Assembly: GCF_036046055.1 (NCBI RefSeq)
Contig: NZ_CP107939.1
Location: 5,270,001-5,334,000, forward strand
DNA: 64,000 nucleotides
Source of the DNA: Nocardia sp. NBC_00403
Lineage (GTDB): Bacteria; Actinomycetota; Actinomycetes; Mycobacteriales; Mycobacteriaceae
Direction: 5' to 3'
Made by a program: the position numbers and the translations under genes. The notes under the pieces are model-generated. The model worked only from the letters and a program-made list of their open reading frames with translations, was not told where the DNA came from and made no database searches. Shown here one piece after another: positions 42,969 to 51,008 of the stretch. Each line of letters starts with the position of its first letter. Position 1 is the first letter of the stretch.

Positions 42969-43667
42969 CTAGACTTCGCGCTTCTCGTTCTTGAATGACT
43001 GCGCTGTCAGGAGCAGGTCGGCGAGTGGTTCCGGGTCGGTCAGCATGATGTCGTGCGGGCCGTCTACCGCGAGGGTCCGGTATCCGGCGGCCGCGCCGAA
43101 TTGGTCGAAGGGGTAGGTCTTCGGTCGGCAATAGATGGCCGTTCCGGGAACTCGGTCGACGGCTCCGGTCAACTGAGTGGGCTCGGTGAAGGTGCGCAGT
43201 GGTTGCGGGAGCAGCCGCGCGGCGAGCCAAGCCGCGGTGTCGGGAGCGAAGATGCCGAACGCGGCGGGGGGCGGCGCTGGGATCTGCCGTCCGTCCCCGG
43301 ATGCCTCGGCCGCGGCGCGGATCGCCTCGACGAAGCGGGCGGGAGCCAAGCTGAACAAGCTGGCACCGTTGCCCCCTGCCCAGCCGTCCACGAGGACGAT
43401 GTGGTCGACAGTATCGGGGCGCGCGTCGGCTGCCTCTCGGGCCACCAGGCCCGCGTAACTGTGCCCGACCAGCACGAGCTCGTCGTCCCGGGAGACGGTG
43501 TCGAGGGCTGCGATGACAGCGGCGGCATGATCGTGCAGCCCGCGGTTGCCGTCGGCACCGAGATCGGGGGTCAGTGTGTGCGCCCCGGCGGTGTGTAGGA
43601 GCGGTGTGACGCGGTCCCAGGCCCAGGGGCCGTGCCAGGCGCCGTGTACGAGAACGAATGTGGTCAC
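42969..43667 (-). CDS. Alpha/beta-hydrolase (esterase/EstC-like)
   Basis: A 232-residue alpha/beta hydrolase. The oxyanion motif is LVHGAWHG (6-13), the nucleophile elbow is VGHSYAG (S70) and the C-terminal histidine lies in VDGPHDIML. The family includes small esterases and salicylate-esterase-like proteins. The GTG at 43667 is preferred over the longer frame start at 43766 because AGGAGA precedes it and the hydrolase core starts right there. It is co-transcribed with the HxlR regulator and divergent from ohr. Substrate unknown. Confidence 0.85.
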   Translation of the reverse strand: MTTFVLVHGAWHGPWAWDRVTPLLHTAGAHTLTPDLGADGNRGLHDHAAAVIAALDTVSRDDELVLVGHSYAGLVAREAADARPDTVDHIVLVDGWAGGNGASLFSLAPARFVEAIRAAAEASGDGRQIPAPPPAAFGIFAPDTAAWLAARLLPQPLRTFTEPTQLTGAVDRVPGTAIYCRPKTYPFDQFGAAAGYRTLAVDGPHDIMLTDPEPLADLLLTAQSFKNEKREV

Positions 43668-43789
43668 TGGTGATTCTCCTTGCGCAGCAGGGCATGACTT
43701 GGTCGGTACCGGCGAATAGGGCCTGGACCGACGTGCACCGATCTTCAGCATCTTCTCCCCGACCATCGGATCTTCCTGATAATAATCTA

Positions 43790-43819
43790 TTGACTTCTCG
43801 TTTTAGAAGTGACAGATTC
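43790..43819 (+). promoter_or_regulatory. Candidate ohr promoter with overlapping inverted repeat
   Basis: TTGACT (43790-43795) is followed 17-18 bases later by a weak -10 (CAGATT/AGATTC). A 6-base inverted repeat ACTTCT (43793-43798) / AGAAGT (43805-43810) overlaps the -35 and lies in an AT-rich gap between the hydrolase and ohr. It is a plausible operator for the HxlR regulator. Inference. Confidence 0.4.
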
Positions 43820-43849
43820 TGTTCTGTTACCTACGAAGGGAGTTCAACG

Positions 43850-44278
43850 ATGACCACTGCGCTGTACACGGCGGAGGCGCACGTCACTGGAGGCAGGATC
43901 GGCCACGGGCGTACATCCGATGGGCGACTGCATCTGGACCTGCGGCAGCCCAAGGAACTGGGCGGCGACGGTGAGGGGACAAACCCCGAGCAACTCTTCG
44001 CGGTCGGGTACGCCGCGTGTTTCGGCACGACGCTCGCTCTGGTCGGGCGGCGCGGCAAGCTCGAGGCGAACGATGCGCAGATCGACTCTTCGGTCTCGCT
44101 GATCCCGATCGACGGCGGCCGCTTCAAGCTCGGCGTCGAAATGAGGATCTCGCTGCCCTCGGTCACCGATGAGCAGGCGGTCGAGCTGGTCAAAGCAGCC
44201 CATCAAGTCTGCCCGTACTCCAACGCCACACGCGACAACATCGATGTGGCACTGGTAGTCAACGGCACCCGGCTGTGA
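43850..44278 (+). CDS. ohr: Organic hydroperoxide resistance protein (OsmC/Ohr family)
   Basis: A 142-residue thiol peroxidase that reduces organic hydroperoxides, probably recycled by lipoylated proteins. The two catalytic cysteines are C57 in GYAACFGTTL and C121 in HQVCPYSNATR, spacing and context typical of Ohr rather than OsmC. The ATG at 43850 has GAAGGGAG upstream; the longer frame is not needed. No OhrR (MarR family) gene is adjacent. Instead an HxlR regulator and hydrolase are divergent across about 180 bases. Confidence 0.93.
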   Translation: MTTALYTAEAHVTGGRIGHGRTSDGRLHLDLRQPKELGGDGEGTNPEQLFAVGYAACFGTTLALVGRRGKLEANDAQIDSSVSLIPIDGGRFKLGVEMRISLPSVTDEQAVELVKAAHQVCPYSNATRDNIDVALVVNGTRL

Positions 44279-44526
44279 CCTGGCCCCCGCACCCGGGGTC
44301 CAGGCGGTCACGGTGTTGGTAGCCAGGGCCGGGCACCACGCCTGTTCGTCTTCCGCCTCGAGGTACCGCGCCCCGATCATGCCTTCGTGAACCGTCTCGA
44401 CTTTCCGGCCGGCTTCATGGTGTTATCACTTGCTGGGATGGCTGTAGTCGAGTCGCAATTGGGCGGTCTCGTGTTCGACTCGCAGTAGAACAGTGCGTCG
44501 CGGTGGGGGAACGCCGACCCACGACG

Positions 44527-45129
44527 ATGTCTTTTCCAACTCCGTATGCCACCCTCCTCGCCGCCGATTTCACGATGGAACAGGCTCTCGAACAAGCACT
44601 TCTGGACACCCGCGCCTCGTTCCCGCTGTTCGGCGACATTCCGCACGTTGCGTTGTCGATTGCCTCCGTCGAGGGGCCGGACGATTTCCGCCACGCCGGA
44701 GTTGATTTCGGCCGGACGTTTTACTCGGCGAGCCTGCTCGAGGTGGCGATTCCGTACTGCGCCTATCAACTTCGCACCGCGGTCGAGGACGCCGGCAACG
44801 CCACAGGAGCGACAAACGCCGCGTCGACCTACGCCGCGGCTCGCGCCACAATCGATCCGGAGGCTGCCGGCGCTGTCCCAGCGATCGCCGCGGCGGGTAT
44901 TCCCGTTGCCCAGCGGGTTCCGCAATACGAGCAAATTTTCGCCACGATCCCGAGGGTCAGCGGCGGTGTCGCGGTCACGCTCAACGCCGCGTTCGAGAGG
45001 TTGCCTGCCGTCCACTCGACGAAGAGTAAGAGCAGGGACTTGTCCTCCAAGACGTTCTCTACCCACACCCTCCGGGCTCGCCGTGATCGCCGAGCAGTGT
45101 CCGCGACATCTCGCCTTCGCGGTCCATGA
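44527..45129 (+). CDS. Hypothetical protein, possible degenerate penicillin-binding-like hydrolase
   Basis: A 200-codon frame from ATG 44527. The first 160 codons are protein-like, with HVALSIASVEGPDDFRHAG and FYSASLLEVAIPYCAYQLR. The latter resembles the SxxK nucleophile helix of serine hydrolases, but with Glu where Lys is expected. After about codon 162 (LPAVHSTKSK) the sequence becomes basic and low in character, as if a frameshift or truncation removed the real C-terminus. Family assignment is a guess. It stands alone after ohr. Confidence 0.5.
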   Translation: MSFPTPYATLLAADFTMEQALEQALLDTRASFPLFGDIPHVALSIASVEGPDDFRHAGVDFGRTFYSASLLEVAIPYCAYQLRTAVEDAGNATGATNAASTYAAARATIDPEAAGAVPAIAAAGIPVAQRVPQYEQIFATIPRVSGGVAVTLNAAFERLPAVHSTKSKSRDLSSKTFSTHTLRARRDRRAVSATSRLRGP

Positions 45130-45349
45130 CGTCACGGCGACGCTGGACGAACCGAGTGCGCAGTGTTTGCACCGAGGAACTGCGGGGCGACCACACCACG
45201 GGGCCAAGATGTCCAGACACACCGAAGGATGTGGTTGAGTTGGTCCATGCCGATCACCTTGCTGCGCCGCGCCTACGCGATCGCCGACCTCCCGATCGGT
45301 GCGACATCGGCCAAGGCCGCTCCGGCGGACTCTGTGTAGGGGGTCCGCA

Positions 45350-45721
45350 GTGGCCGTACACAACAAAGAATTCTTCCGAATCATCGACGCGCTCGTCGAC
45401 GTGCAACGCGCCAAAGGCGAGAAGTACATCACCTTCAGTGTCCGCGGCAAGCGGTTCGGCTACTACTGGCCGCGGACCGGAACCGTCGGCCTGAAGCAGA
45501 CCCTGTCCGAACAGCTGGCATTGGTGTCCGAAAGGCCCGAAGTCTTCGAAGTACAGTTCACCGCAGGCGGATTCGGCTGGGTAGTCGTCTCCCTCGCAGG
45601 CATCGAGGCCGACGAGCTGTCCGAACTGGTCTTCGAAGCCTGGCGCTTATCCGCTCCCGAAGAACTGGTCGCCGAAGTCCCCGACTGGGCGCAATCGGCA
45701 CCCCACCCTCGGACCCGATAA
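45350..45721 (+). CDS. MmcQ/YjbR-family protein
   Basis: A 123-residue small alpha/beta protein. ITFSVRGKRFGYYW and the later GWVVVSLAGIEADELSEL with EAWRLSAPEELV match the MmcQ/YjbR (CyaY-like) family, sometimes said to bind DNA. The molecular role is unknown. The GTG at 45350 is chosen as the start of the conserved region; the frame further upstream lacks family character. It is convergent with the HugZ-like gene. Confidence 0.75.
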   Translation: MAVHNKEFFRIIDALVDVQRAKGEKYITFSVRGKRFGYYWPRTGTVGLKQTLSEQLALVSERPEVFEVQFTAGGFGWVVVSLAGIEADELSELVFEAWRLSAPEELVAEVPDWAQSAPHPRTR

Positions 45722-45777
45722 AGCGACACCCAACATCGCCCGCATTCCGGCCCACCACAGAGTGCTGACCGCCGCGC

Positions 45778-46575
45778 TCAGCCCTCGCGCGACCGCCGCG
45801 CCAACTCGACCGTCGCCGCCCGCAACCCATCGATGGAATCCAACGGCACCGCATAACCCACCCGCGTACGCGCCACCCCACGCGGCGTCACAACCCGCAA
45901 ATCAAGCCCGTACCGATCCGCGCGCTCACAACTGGCCGCCGTCGAATCCGGATACCCGCCGAGCACCCGGGCCATCGACAACAGCGCATCGGCATGATCA
46001 TCGTTGAGATGCGTAATCGCCGCAGCGGCAACCGGTATCACCGGATCCGGCGCGGCAGCGGCATACTGCTCGGCCGTCGCCGAATCCATCCGCCCATACC
46101 CGCCGACCCACCGAATCCGCTGCACCCGCAACACCCACACCGCAAAATCGCTGTAGTCGATGTAATACTTCGCCGCAGGCACCGCCGCCAGATGCGCCTG
46201 CCGCGCCGCCTCGGCCTCCGTACCCACCGGCTGCTCGACGACACCCGCGAGAGTGATCCGCGTCCCCGCCAACGGATCGGCAGGCGGATTCGGCTCCACC
46301 ACCGCAATGCTGGCCCGCGCATCCGCGGCCAGATTACGGCCGTGCTCCGCCATCCTGGACACACACAACACCGGCTGACCATCCAACAAGCCATAGGTGA
46401 TGAACGAAGCCCACGGCGAACCATCCGCACTCAGGCTGGCCAACGTCCCCGTATTCGTCCCCGCCGCAACAGTTCTGGCCTCCTCCGCCGCAGACGGACG
46501 CGCGGAATTCGCCACCGGCGCGGTCGGCTGCGGAACCGAAGGCGCGTCGCCGGGATCACCGTGATCGAGAGTCAT
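45778..46575 (-). CDS. HugZ-like pyridoxamine-phosphate-oxidase fold protein with DUF2470
   Basis: A 265-residue protein. Residues about 25-165 form a split-barrel PNPOx-like domain (GTLASLSADGSPWASFITYG, ARASIAVVEPN, VGGYGRMD). Residues about 180-262 form DUF2470 (HLNDDHADALLSMARVLGG). This order is that of HugZ-type haem-binding or degrading proteins and related flavin/haem split-barrel proteins. The DUF2470 His-Asn-x-Asp-His segment is well kept. It likely works in haem handling or redox chemistry in the cytoplasm, but bound cofactor and reaction are not decided by the sequence. Confidence 0.85.
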   Translation of the reverse strand: MTLDHGDPGDAPSVPQPTAPVANSARPSAAEEARTVAAGTNTGTLASLSADGSPWASFITYGLLDGQPVLCVSRMAEHGRNLAADARASIAVVEPNPPADPLAGTRITLAGVVEQPVGTEAEAARQAHLAAVPAAKYYIDYSDFAVWVLRVQRIRWVGGYGRMDSATAEQYAAAAPDPVIPVAAAAITHLNDDHADALLSMARVLGGYPDSTAASCERADRYGLDLRVVTPRGVARTRVGYAVPLDSIDGLRAATVELARRSREG

Positions 46576-46670
46576 ACTCCCCAGCGTGCCATGGAGAAAC
46601 GCCGGTCACCGCAGCGGGATGGACAGGATTGCGCGCGCGCAACCACGCCCAATCGGCAAGACTTGCGGAT

Positions 46671-47765
46671 GTGACCCGATATGCAATCGACGCAGACCGC
46701 AACGCACTAGTCGCCATCTGGGCGACCGGACGCGGCGATCTCGCGGCGACGGTGGCCGCACTGCCTCCGATAAGCCCAGACCAGGCAACCAGTTTGGCGT
46801 CGAATCTGACCACCCTGTCCCGGTTCCAATGGCGCACCTACACACACCCGGCCAGCGCCGCAGGCGATCCCGACATCCCCAATAGCGAAGCCTGGCGCCG
46901 CGCTGAAGAACGCAGAAACTTCAAGGAAGTCGACGCGGCCATCCGCACCCCTAACCTGCCCACCGACCACGGCCTGCTCGTCTCCTACAGCGGCGTCGTC
47001 GAATCCGCGCACCGCGTCGGACGCACCCTGCACAGCATCGACGACCTCGAACTGCGCAACACCATCCTCGCCGAAGTCATCACCGAACAAGCCGCCATCG
47101 AATCCGCCGAACTCGGCGACCTCACCGGACGCGCACGCCAAGCAGTCGAGCTGTCCAGACCCGACGTCTCACCTGCCCAAGTCCAAGCTGCCGACGAACT
47201 GCTGCACGCCGACCCACTCGGCTCCATCGAACTGTTCACCGAACTCGACCCCGCCTCCGCAGCGGTCGCTGCCGCACACTGGCTCGACGCCGCCGCGGAG
47301 GTCGCGGGCGAACTGGCAGGCGTACCGACCGTCGATGTCGTCGTCGAAGCCGACGACATCGAAGCGCTGCAGGTAGAAACCCCCACCATGGTGCTCGAAC
47401 GCCTCGGCGGAGGCGAGACACCCACCGACATCGTCGTCGACCTGATCGCCGAGGCCGTGTCCGTCTCGGAAGGACACGTGCCCGCACCATGGGCCGTCGT
47501 CAGCCGAGTGGCCGAAATCGAAGAACAAGCCCGCAAATTCGACCTCGACAACGACACCCGCGAAGCCCTGCTCGCCGAATTCCGCATCAGCCGCCTCGAC
47601 CCGGTCCGCCCCGCCCTCGACCTGCTCGAAGACCTCCTCGACGGCATCCGCGGCTGCCTGCTGCTCTACACAGCCCACAGCTCCGGCGACCCCGACGACA
47701 TCGAAGCCCGATTCGCCGCCGACGTCCGCAGCGAAGCCGACGCCCACCCCGAACAACTGTTCTGA
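46671..47765 (+). CDS. Hypothetical protein, Ala/Glu/Asp-rich helical
   Basis: A 364-residue acidic protein from GTG 46671 (a TTG 14 codons upstream is possible). It has consistent protein character throughout, is predicted largely helical and soluble, and shows no signal peptide, membrane segment or motif I recognise. Protein-like stretches include TNLPTDHG-type N-terminal text (PNLPTDHGLLVSYSGVV) and HSIDDLELRNTILAEVITEQ. It lies between two convergent/divergent neighbours without an evident operon. Function unknown. Confidence 0.65.
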   Translation: MTRYAIDADRNALVAIWATGRGDLAATVAALPPISPDQATSLASNLTTLSRFQWRTYTHPASAAGDPDIPNSEAWRRAEERRNFKEVDAAIRTPNLPTDHGLLVSYSGVVESAHRVGRTLHSIDDLELRNTILAEVITEQAAIESAELGDLTGRARQAVELSRPDVSPAQVQAADELLHADPLGSIELFTELDPASAAVAAAHWLDAAAEVAGELAGVPTVDVVVEADDIEALQVETPTMVLERLGGGETPTDIVVDLIAEAVSVSEGHVPAPWAVVSRVAEIEEQARKFDLDNDTREALLAEFRISRLDPVRPALDLLEDLLDGIRGCLLLYTAHSSGDPDDIEARFAADVRSEADAHPEQLF

Positions 47766-47878
47766 CCGCGGGCCCGGACACCCTCGCGGCACATCCGCAC
47801 ACACTGCGCGATGAACCCGAGAGTGCCCGGGCACACCAAACAGCTACCCGGTCGGTCCGACGGGGGACCATGCTCTGG

Positions 47879-48883
47879 TCAGGACGGAACCCGCGTCACA
47901 CCGACCGCGGACTCGGTGAGACTCCCCAGATAGAGAATCCCCTCGTGCTCGACAACGCCGGTGACCATCGAGAAATTGGTGCCTTCGATCTGAAGATCGT
48001 GCACGACATTGCCGTCGAAGTCGACGGCCATCACCCAGACCGTCTTCGGCGGTTTCGGCTGCAACCACGCCGGCAACGTCCACACGATCTTTCGCAGCAC
48101 GCCCGGCAGCGGAAATAGCCAGTCCAGCAAGGGATTTCGAGGCGAGGGCAGAGTGATCCAGACGAGTCCGTCGCTACCGAGACCCATGTTGTCCGGAAAA
48201 CCCGGCAAGTTCTCGACGAGATAATCATGGGTGCCGGCCTTGGGTCCGGTGAGCCAATAGCGCGACACACGATATGCGCCCGTCTCGGCAACCACCACAC
48301 ACGCACGATCGGGGGACAGGACCACCCCATTGGCGAATTGCAGTCCGTCAAGCAGAGTTTCGACCGCGCCCGACGGATCGCGGCGCAGCAGCCTGCCGGT
48401 GCCGGAATGCTCCAATATGTCGCCCATCCACTGATCAAGGCGATAGCGGCGCGATGACGACGAAAAGTAGATCGTGCCGTCGTCATCGCGAACGACGTTG
48501 CTGGCGAAGGAGAGTGGCTCGCCGTCGACCTGGTCGACGAGAATTTCGAGGCTGCCATCGGGATCCAGCCGCAGCAGTCCGCGCGTCGAATCGCAGATGA
48601 GTATCGAGCCGTCCGCGTCGGCATGCAGCCCCAACGGTCTGCCACCGGTGTTCGCGAGCCGTCGCACGTCCCCGTCGGACGGGTCGATGCTGAGGATCGA
48701 CCCGTCGTCGACCCCGGCAAGCACCCGCCCATCCGGCGCGAGTACCACATCCTCAGGGCCCGCGCTCGACACCTCCAGCCGGGAAACCGGGGGGAGCGGT
48801 GTGGCGCTGCGCGTTTCACGAGCGCGGGGGAGCGCCTGCGGCGGCGTCCAGCGGTGGGGTTGCATCGTCGAACCAGCAAACAT
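47879..48883 (-). CDS. SMP-30/strictosidine-synthase-like beta-propeller protein
   Basis: A 334-residue six-bladed propeller. Blade motifs include GPEDVVLAPDGRVLAGVDDG, GRPLGLHADADGSILICDS, the GTIYFSSSSRRYRLDQWMGD loop and FANGVVLSPDRACVVVAETG with PDNMGLGSDGLVWITLPSP. This is the strictosidine-synthase/SMP-30 pattern found in actinobacterial lactonase-like enzymes. Such proteins hydrolyse lactones or aryl esters with a central calcium. No signal peptide is evident, so it is probably cytoplasmic. ATG 48883 is taken; ATG 48865 is possible. Substrate unknown. Confidence 0.85.
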   Translation of the reverse strand: MFAGSTMQPHRWTPPQALPRARETRSATPLPPVSRLEVSSAGPEDVVLAPDGRVLAGVDDGSILSIDPSDGDVRRLANTGGRPLGLHADADGSILICDSTRGLLRLDPDGSLEILVDQVDGEPLSFASNVVRDDDGTIYFSSSSRRYRLDQWMGDILEHSGTGRLLRRDPSGAVETLLDGLQFANGVVLSPDRACVVVAETGAYRVSRYWLTGPKAGTHDYLVENLPGFPDNMGLGSDGLVWITLPSPRNPLLDWLFPLPGVLRKIVWTLPAWLQPKPPKTVWVMAVDFDGNVVHDLQIEGTNFSMVTGVVEHEGILYLGSLTESAVGVTRVPS

Positions 48884-48926
48884 GCCCCAGGTTAGCCCGA
48901 AAGGCGTGTCCTTCCTACCGAAATGG

Positions 48927-48959
48927 ATCTACGGAAAACATAAGCATACGTAGATATGC
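48927..48959. promoter_or_regulatory. Overlapping inverted repeats upstream of the propeller gene
   Basis: ATCTACG (48927-48933) pairs with CGTAGAT (48949-48955), and GCATA (48944-48948) pairs with TATGC (48955-48959). They lie in an AT-rich pocket 44-76 bases before the propeller gene's ATG on the minus strand, where a promoter and operator would be expected. No regulator is adjacent. Confidence 0.4.
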
Positions 48960-49012
48960 GCATTGAAACATGTCAGCAGCCTGGTTCGAAACATCAACCG
49001 TCCGGCTCCGCC

Positions 49013-49055
49013 GGACGTAGCAGAGACGGGGGAGGGGTCCGGCCCTGCTACGTCC
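49013..49055 (-). terminator. Stem-loop after the imine-reductase-like gene
   Basis: GGACGTAGCAG (49013-49023) pairs perfectly with CTGCTACGTCC (49045-49055) around a 21-base loop. A second 7-base stem CGTCCGG/CCGGACG (48999-49017) overlaps its left arm, so the two stems are mutually exclusive. It is placed about 90 bases past the stop of the minus-strand reductase gene, so a terminator is the simplest reading. There is no T tract. Confidence 0.45.
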
Positions 49056-49147
49056 GTACCGGCATGGATTCGGTCGGCGAGCCTGCTAACGAATCGTGGT
49101 GCCGTGCACGCGGTCCACCGTCATATCGAATGGTGCGACGCTCATGC

Positions 49148-50047
49148 CTATGGCTTTCGGAACTGCTCGATCATCGCGGCGTAGCCGTCGCCGCCACGAC
49201 CCCGTGCCACCGCCCGGTCGGCCAACATCTTGACGAACCTGGGAAGTTCGGCATTGACACCGAGTGTCTCGCTCTCCTGGACGAGGTGCTCCATGGACGC
49301 CAGGTGGGTGTCGATGGTGGCGTCCTCGGCGGGGAACTTGCCTGCATCGATCTGGTCCGCGTAGGCGGTGATCCACTCGGTCATGCTGCCGATCCCGTTG
49401 TTCAGGAATGGCGCGACTGTCGCCGCGTCGACCTGCGCGGTACCGAGCAGGGCAGCGGCGTGTAGGAATCCGTTCAAAACGCTCCACATCATGCTCAGCA
49501 TCGCCATGTCGTACAACGAGGACAAGCCATGATCGACGCCGAGGTAGGTGGTGTTCGCGCCCAGGCTCCGCAGGGTCGCCTCGTGGTGGTCGAAGGCCGA
49601 CTGTGGACCGCTGTAGAGGAGAACGGCGTCTGCGGTACCGATGGCCGGGGGAATACCCAGGATTACGCCGTCGAGGTAGGACGCGCCTCTCGCGGTTGCC
49701 CACTCGGCGGTCTCCCGCGCCTGGGCTGAGGTGCCCGAGGTCAGGTTCACCAGAACCGTGTCGGTGAGCACATCCCCCAACGGGTCGAGCAGCTCGCGTG
49801 CCGCCTCGTAGTCGGTGACGCAGATGACCATGAGTGGGCTTGCTGCGACGGCTTCGCGGACCGAGCCCGCAAGGGTGGCGCCTTGGGCGACGAGCGGTTC
49901 GGCCTTGGTGGCCGAGCGGTTCCATACGGTTGTCGAGTGTCCAGCGGCCAAGAACGCTTCAGCCAGGGCTCGGCCCATGAGCCCGAGGCCGATGACGGTG
50001 ACCGGCGCGTGGCCGGCGTTGGAGTCGGGCGTCGATCTATCGGTCAT
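49148..50047 (-). CDS. NAD(P)-dependent beta-hydroxyacid dehydrogenase / imine reductase-like
   Basis: A 299-residue Rossmann dehydrogenase. The NADP site is VTVIGLGLMGRALAEAF (16-32) followed by TTVWNRS, as in NADPH-preferring members. The middle LVNLTSGTSAQARETAEWA and the C-terminal helical domain with LSSLYDMAMLSMMWSVLNGF and FLNNGIGSMTEWI match the imine-reductase-type branch (DUF1932-like helical half). ATG 50047 is preferred to the in-frame start at 50068 because a MerR-type promoter would start transcription almost on it. It is divergent from and probably controlled by the MerR protein. Confidence 0.85.
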   Translation of the reverse strand: MTDRSTPDSNAGHAPVTVIGLGLMGRALAEAFLAAGHSTTVWNRSATKAEPLVAQGATLAGSVREAVAASPLMVICVTDYEAARELLDPLGDVLTDTVLVNLTSGTSAQARETAEWATARGASYLDGVILGIPPAIGTADAVLLYSGPQSAFDHHEATLRSLGANTTYLGVDHGLSSLYDMAMLSMMWSVLNGFLHAAALLGTAQVDAATVAPFLNNGIGSMTEWITAYADQIDAGKFPAEDATIDTHLASMEHLVQESETLGVNAELPRFVKMLADRAVARGRGGDGYAAMIEQFRKP

Positions 50048-50052
50048 GTCGG

Positions 50053-50085
50053 TATCATCAACCCTCATATCGATATGAAGGTCAA
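50053..50085 (-). promoter_or_regulatory. MerR-type promoter with central palindrome
   Basis: On the minus strand TTGACC (50080-50085) is followed by a 19-base spacer and TGATGA (50055-50060). The spacer contains the perfect 14-bp palindrome TCATATCGATATGA (50065-50078), extended by near-matching CCC/AGG. An over-long spacer with a dyad in it is the signature of MerR-activated promoters. Initiation would fall at or next to the ATG at 50047, giving a leaderless mRNA. Confidence 0.65.
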
Positions 50086-50097
50086 GGAGGGGCCACG

Positions 50098-50478
50098 GTG
50101 TTGATCGGGGAACTGAGCCGCCGCACCGGAGTCGGCACGCATCTACTGCGCTACTACGAATCCCAGGGTTTGCTAGAGCCCGGCCGTGGAGCCAACGGAT
50201 ACCGCGAGTACACCGATGACGCCATCCTGACCGTCACCCAGATCAGAGGGCTGCTCGAGGCGGGATTCTCGACCGAGGACATCGGTCTCCTGCTGCCCTG
50301 CGCGACCGGCGCAAGCCCTGACATCGCGCCATGTACCGAGTTGCTCGACGTACTCCGGGCACGCCTTCGGGGGCTCGACGAACGCATCGACGCACTCACT
50401 CAGAACCGTCAAGCGTTGCGCAGCTATCTGGAGGCAGCCGAACGAGCGCCTGCCATCGTGTGCGACCCGACACGGTAA
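50098..50478 (+). CDS. MerR-family transcriptional regulator
   Basis: A 126-residue regulator starting at GTG 50098 with AAGGAGG upstream. Residues about 1-70 form the MerR winged helix (IGELSRRTGVGTHLLRYYES, QGLLEPGRGANGYREYTDD). A dimerisation coiled coil with PCATGASPDIAPC and LRARLRGLDERIDALTQNRQ follows. The short C-terminus with two cysteines suggests a redox, thiol or metal effector, but no specific site is recognisable. It shares a 50-base intergenic region with the reductase gene, containing a typical MerR dyad. Confidence 0.9.
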   Translation: MLIGELSRRTGVGTHLLRYYESQGLLEPGRGANGYREYTDDAILTVTQIRGLLEAGFSTEDIGLLLPCATGASPDIAPCTELLDVLRARLRGLDERIDALTQNRQALRSYLEAAERAPAIVCDPTR

Positions 50479-50951
50479 TCGACTCGTTCGCGGACCGCGA
50501 CAGTAGGTCCCGCAGCACGAATCAGCCTGTGCCGGAACGGCATATCGATCGACGACGCCAAAGTAGCGTCGCTAGGGTGAGTCCCGTGCCGATCTCCCGC
50601 GGGTATGGGGCAGGGGAGCGCTAGCCGATTGGTTGGGGAGGGAAGCGCGAAGGGAGGGCTCATGTACCAACGGGGGAGAGCAGTCGATGCCGAGTTCACA
50701 GTCCGTTGACGACGGGATGGAAGCTGCACGGCAGGGCGAGCCTCCAGTCAATGCGACCCGACCACTCGATCGAAAACGCATGTCAATATTGGCCTATGCA
50801 TATCTTTACATAGAGTCACCACAACGTCGTCACCGACATCCACAACGTCACCATCAAAAGAGAAGCAAAGGCAGACGGGGGCCCATCGCCGTTGTTGGTA
50901 CGGCGGGGAGGCGCGGGTTTTCGAGTGTCGGCCAGGCTGTGCCGACAGGCG
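50479..50951. other. Intergenic region with no supported gene
   Basis: About 470 bases. A short forward frame from ATG 50687 (preceded by GGGGGAG) begins with protein-like text, MPSSQSVDDGMEAARQ, but soon becomes Arg/His-rich noise. It may be a broken gene. Nothing else is recognisable apart from the hairpin at the right end. Confidence 0.4.
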
Positions 50952-50990
50952 CTGTCTTTCGTGGACCGGTCGGTGGTCCACGAAAGACAG
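50952..50990. terminator. Perfect 16-bp stem-loop terminator
   Basis: CTGTCTTTCGTGGACC (50952-50967) and its exact reverse complement (50975-50990) flank a 7-base loop. It lies 19 bases past the stop of the minus-strand hydrolase gene and is symmetrical, so it would terminate transcription from either side. This is the strongest hairpin in the window. Confidence 0.8.
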
Positions 50991-51008
50991 TCGCCACGCC
51001 GGTGGCGG

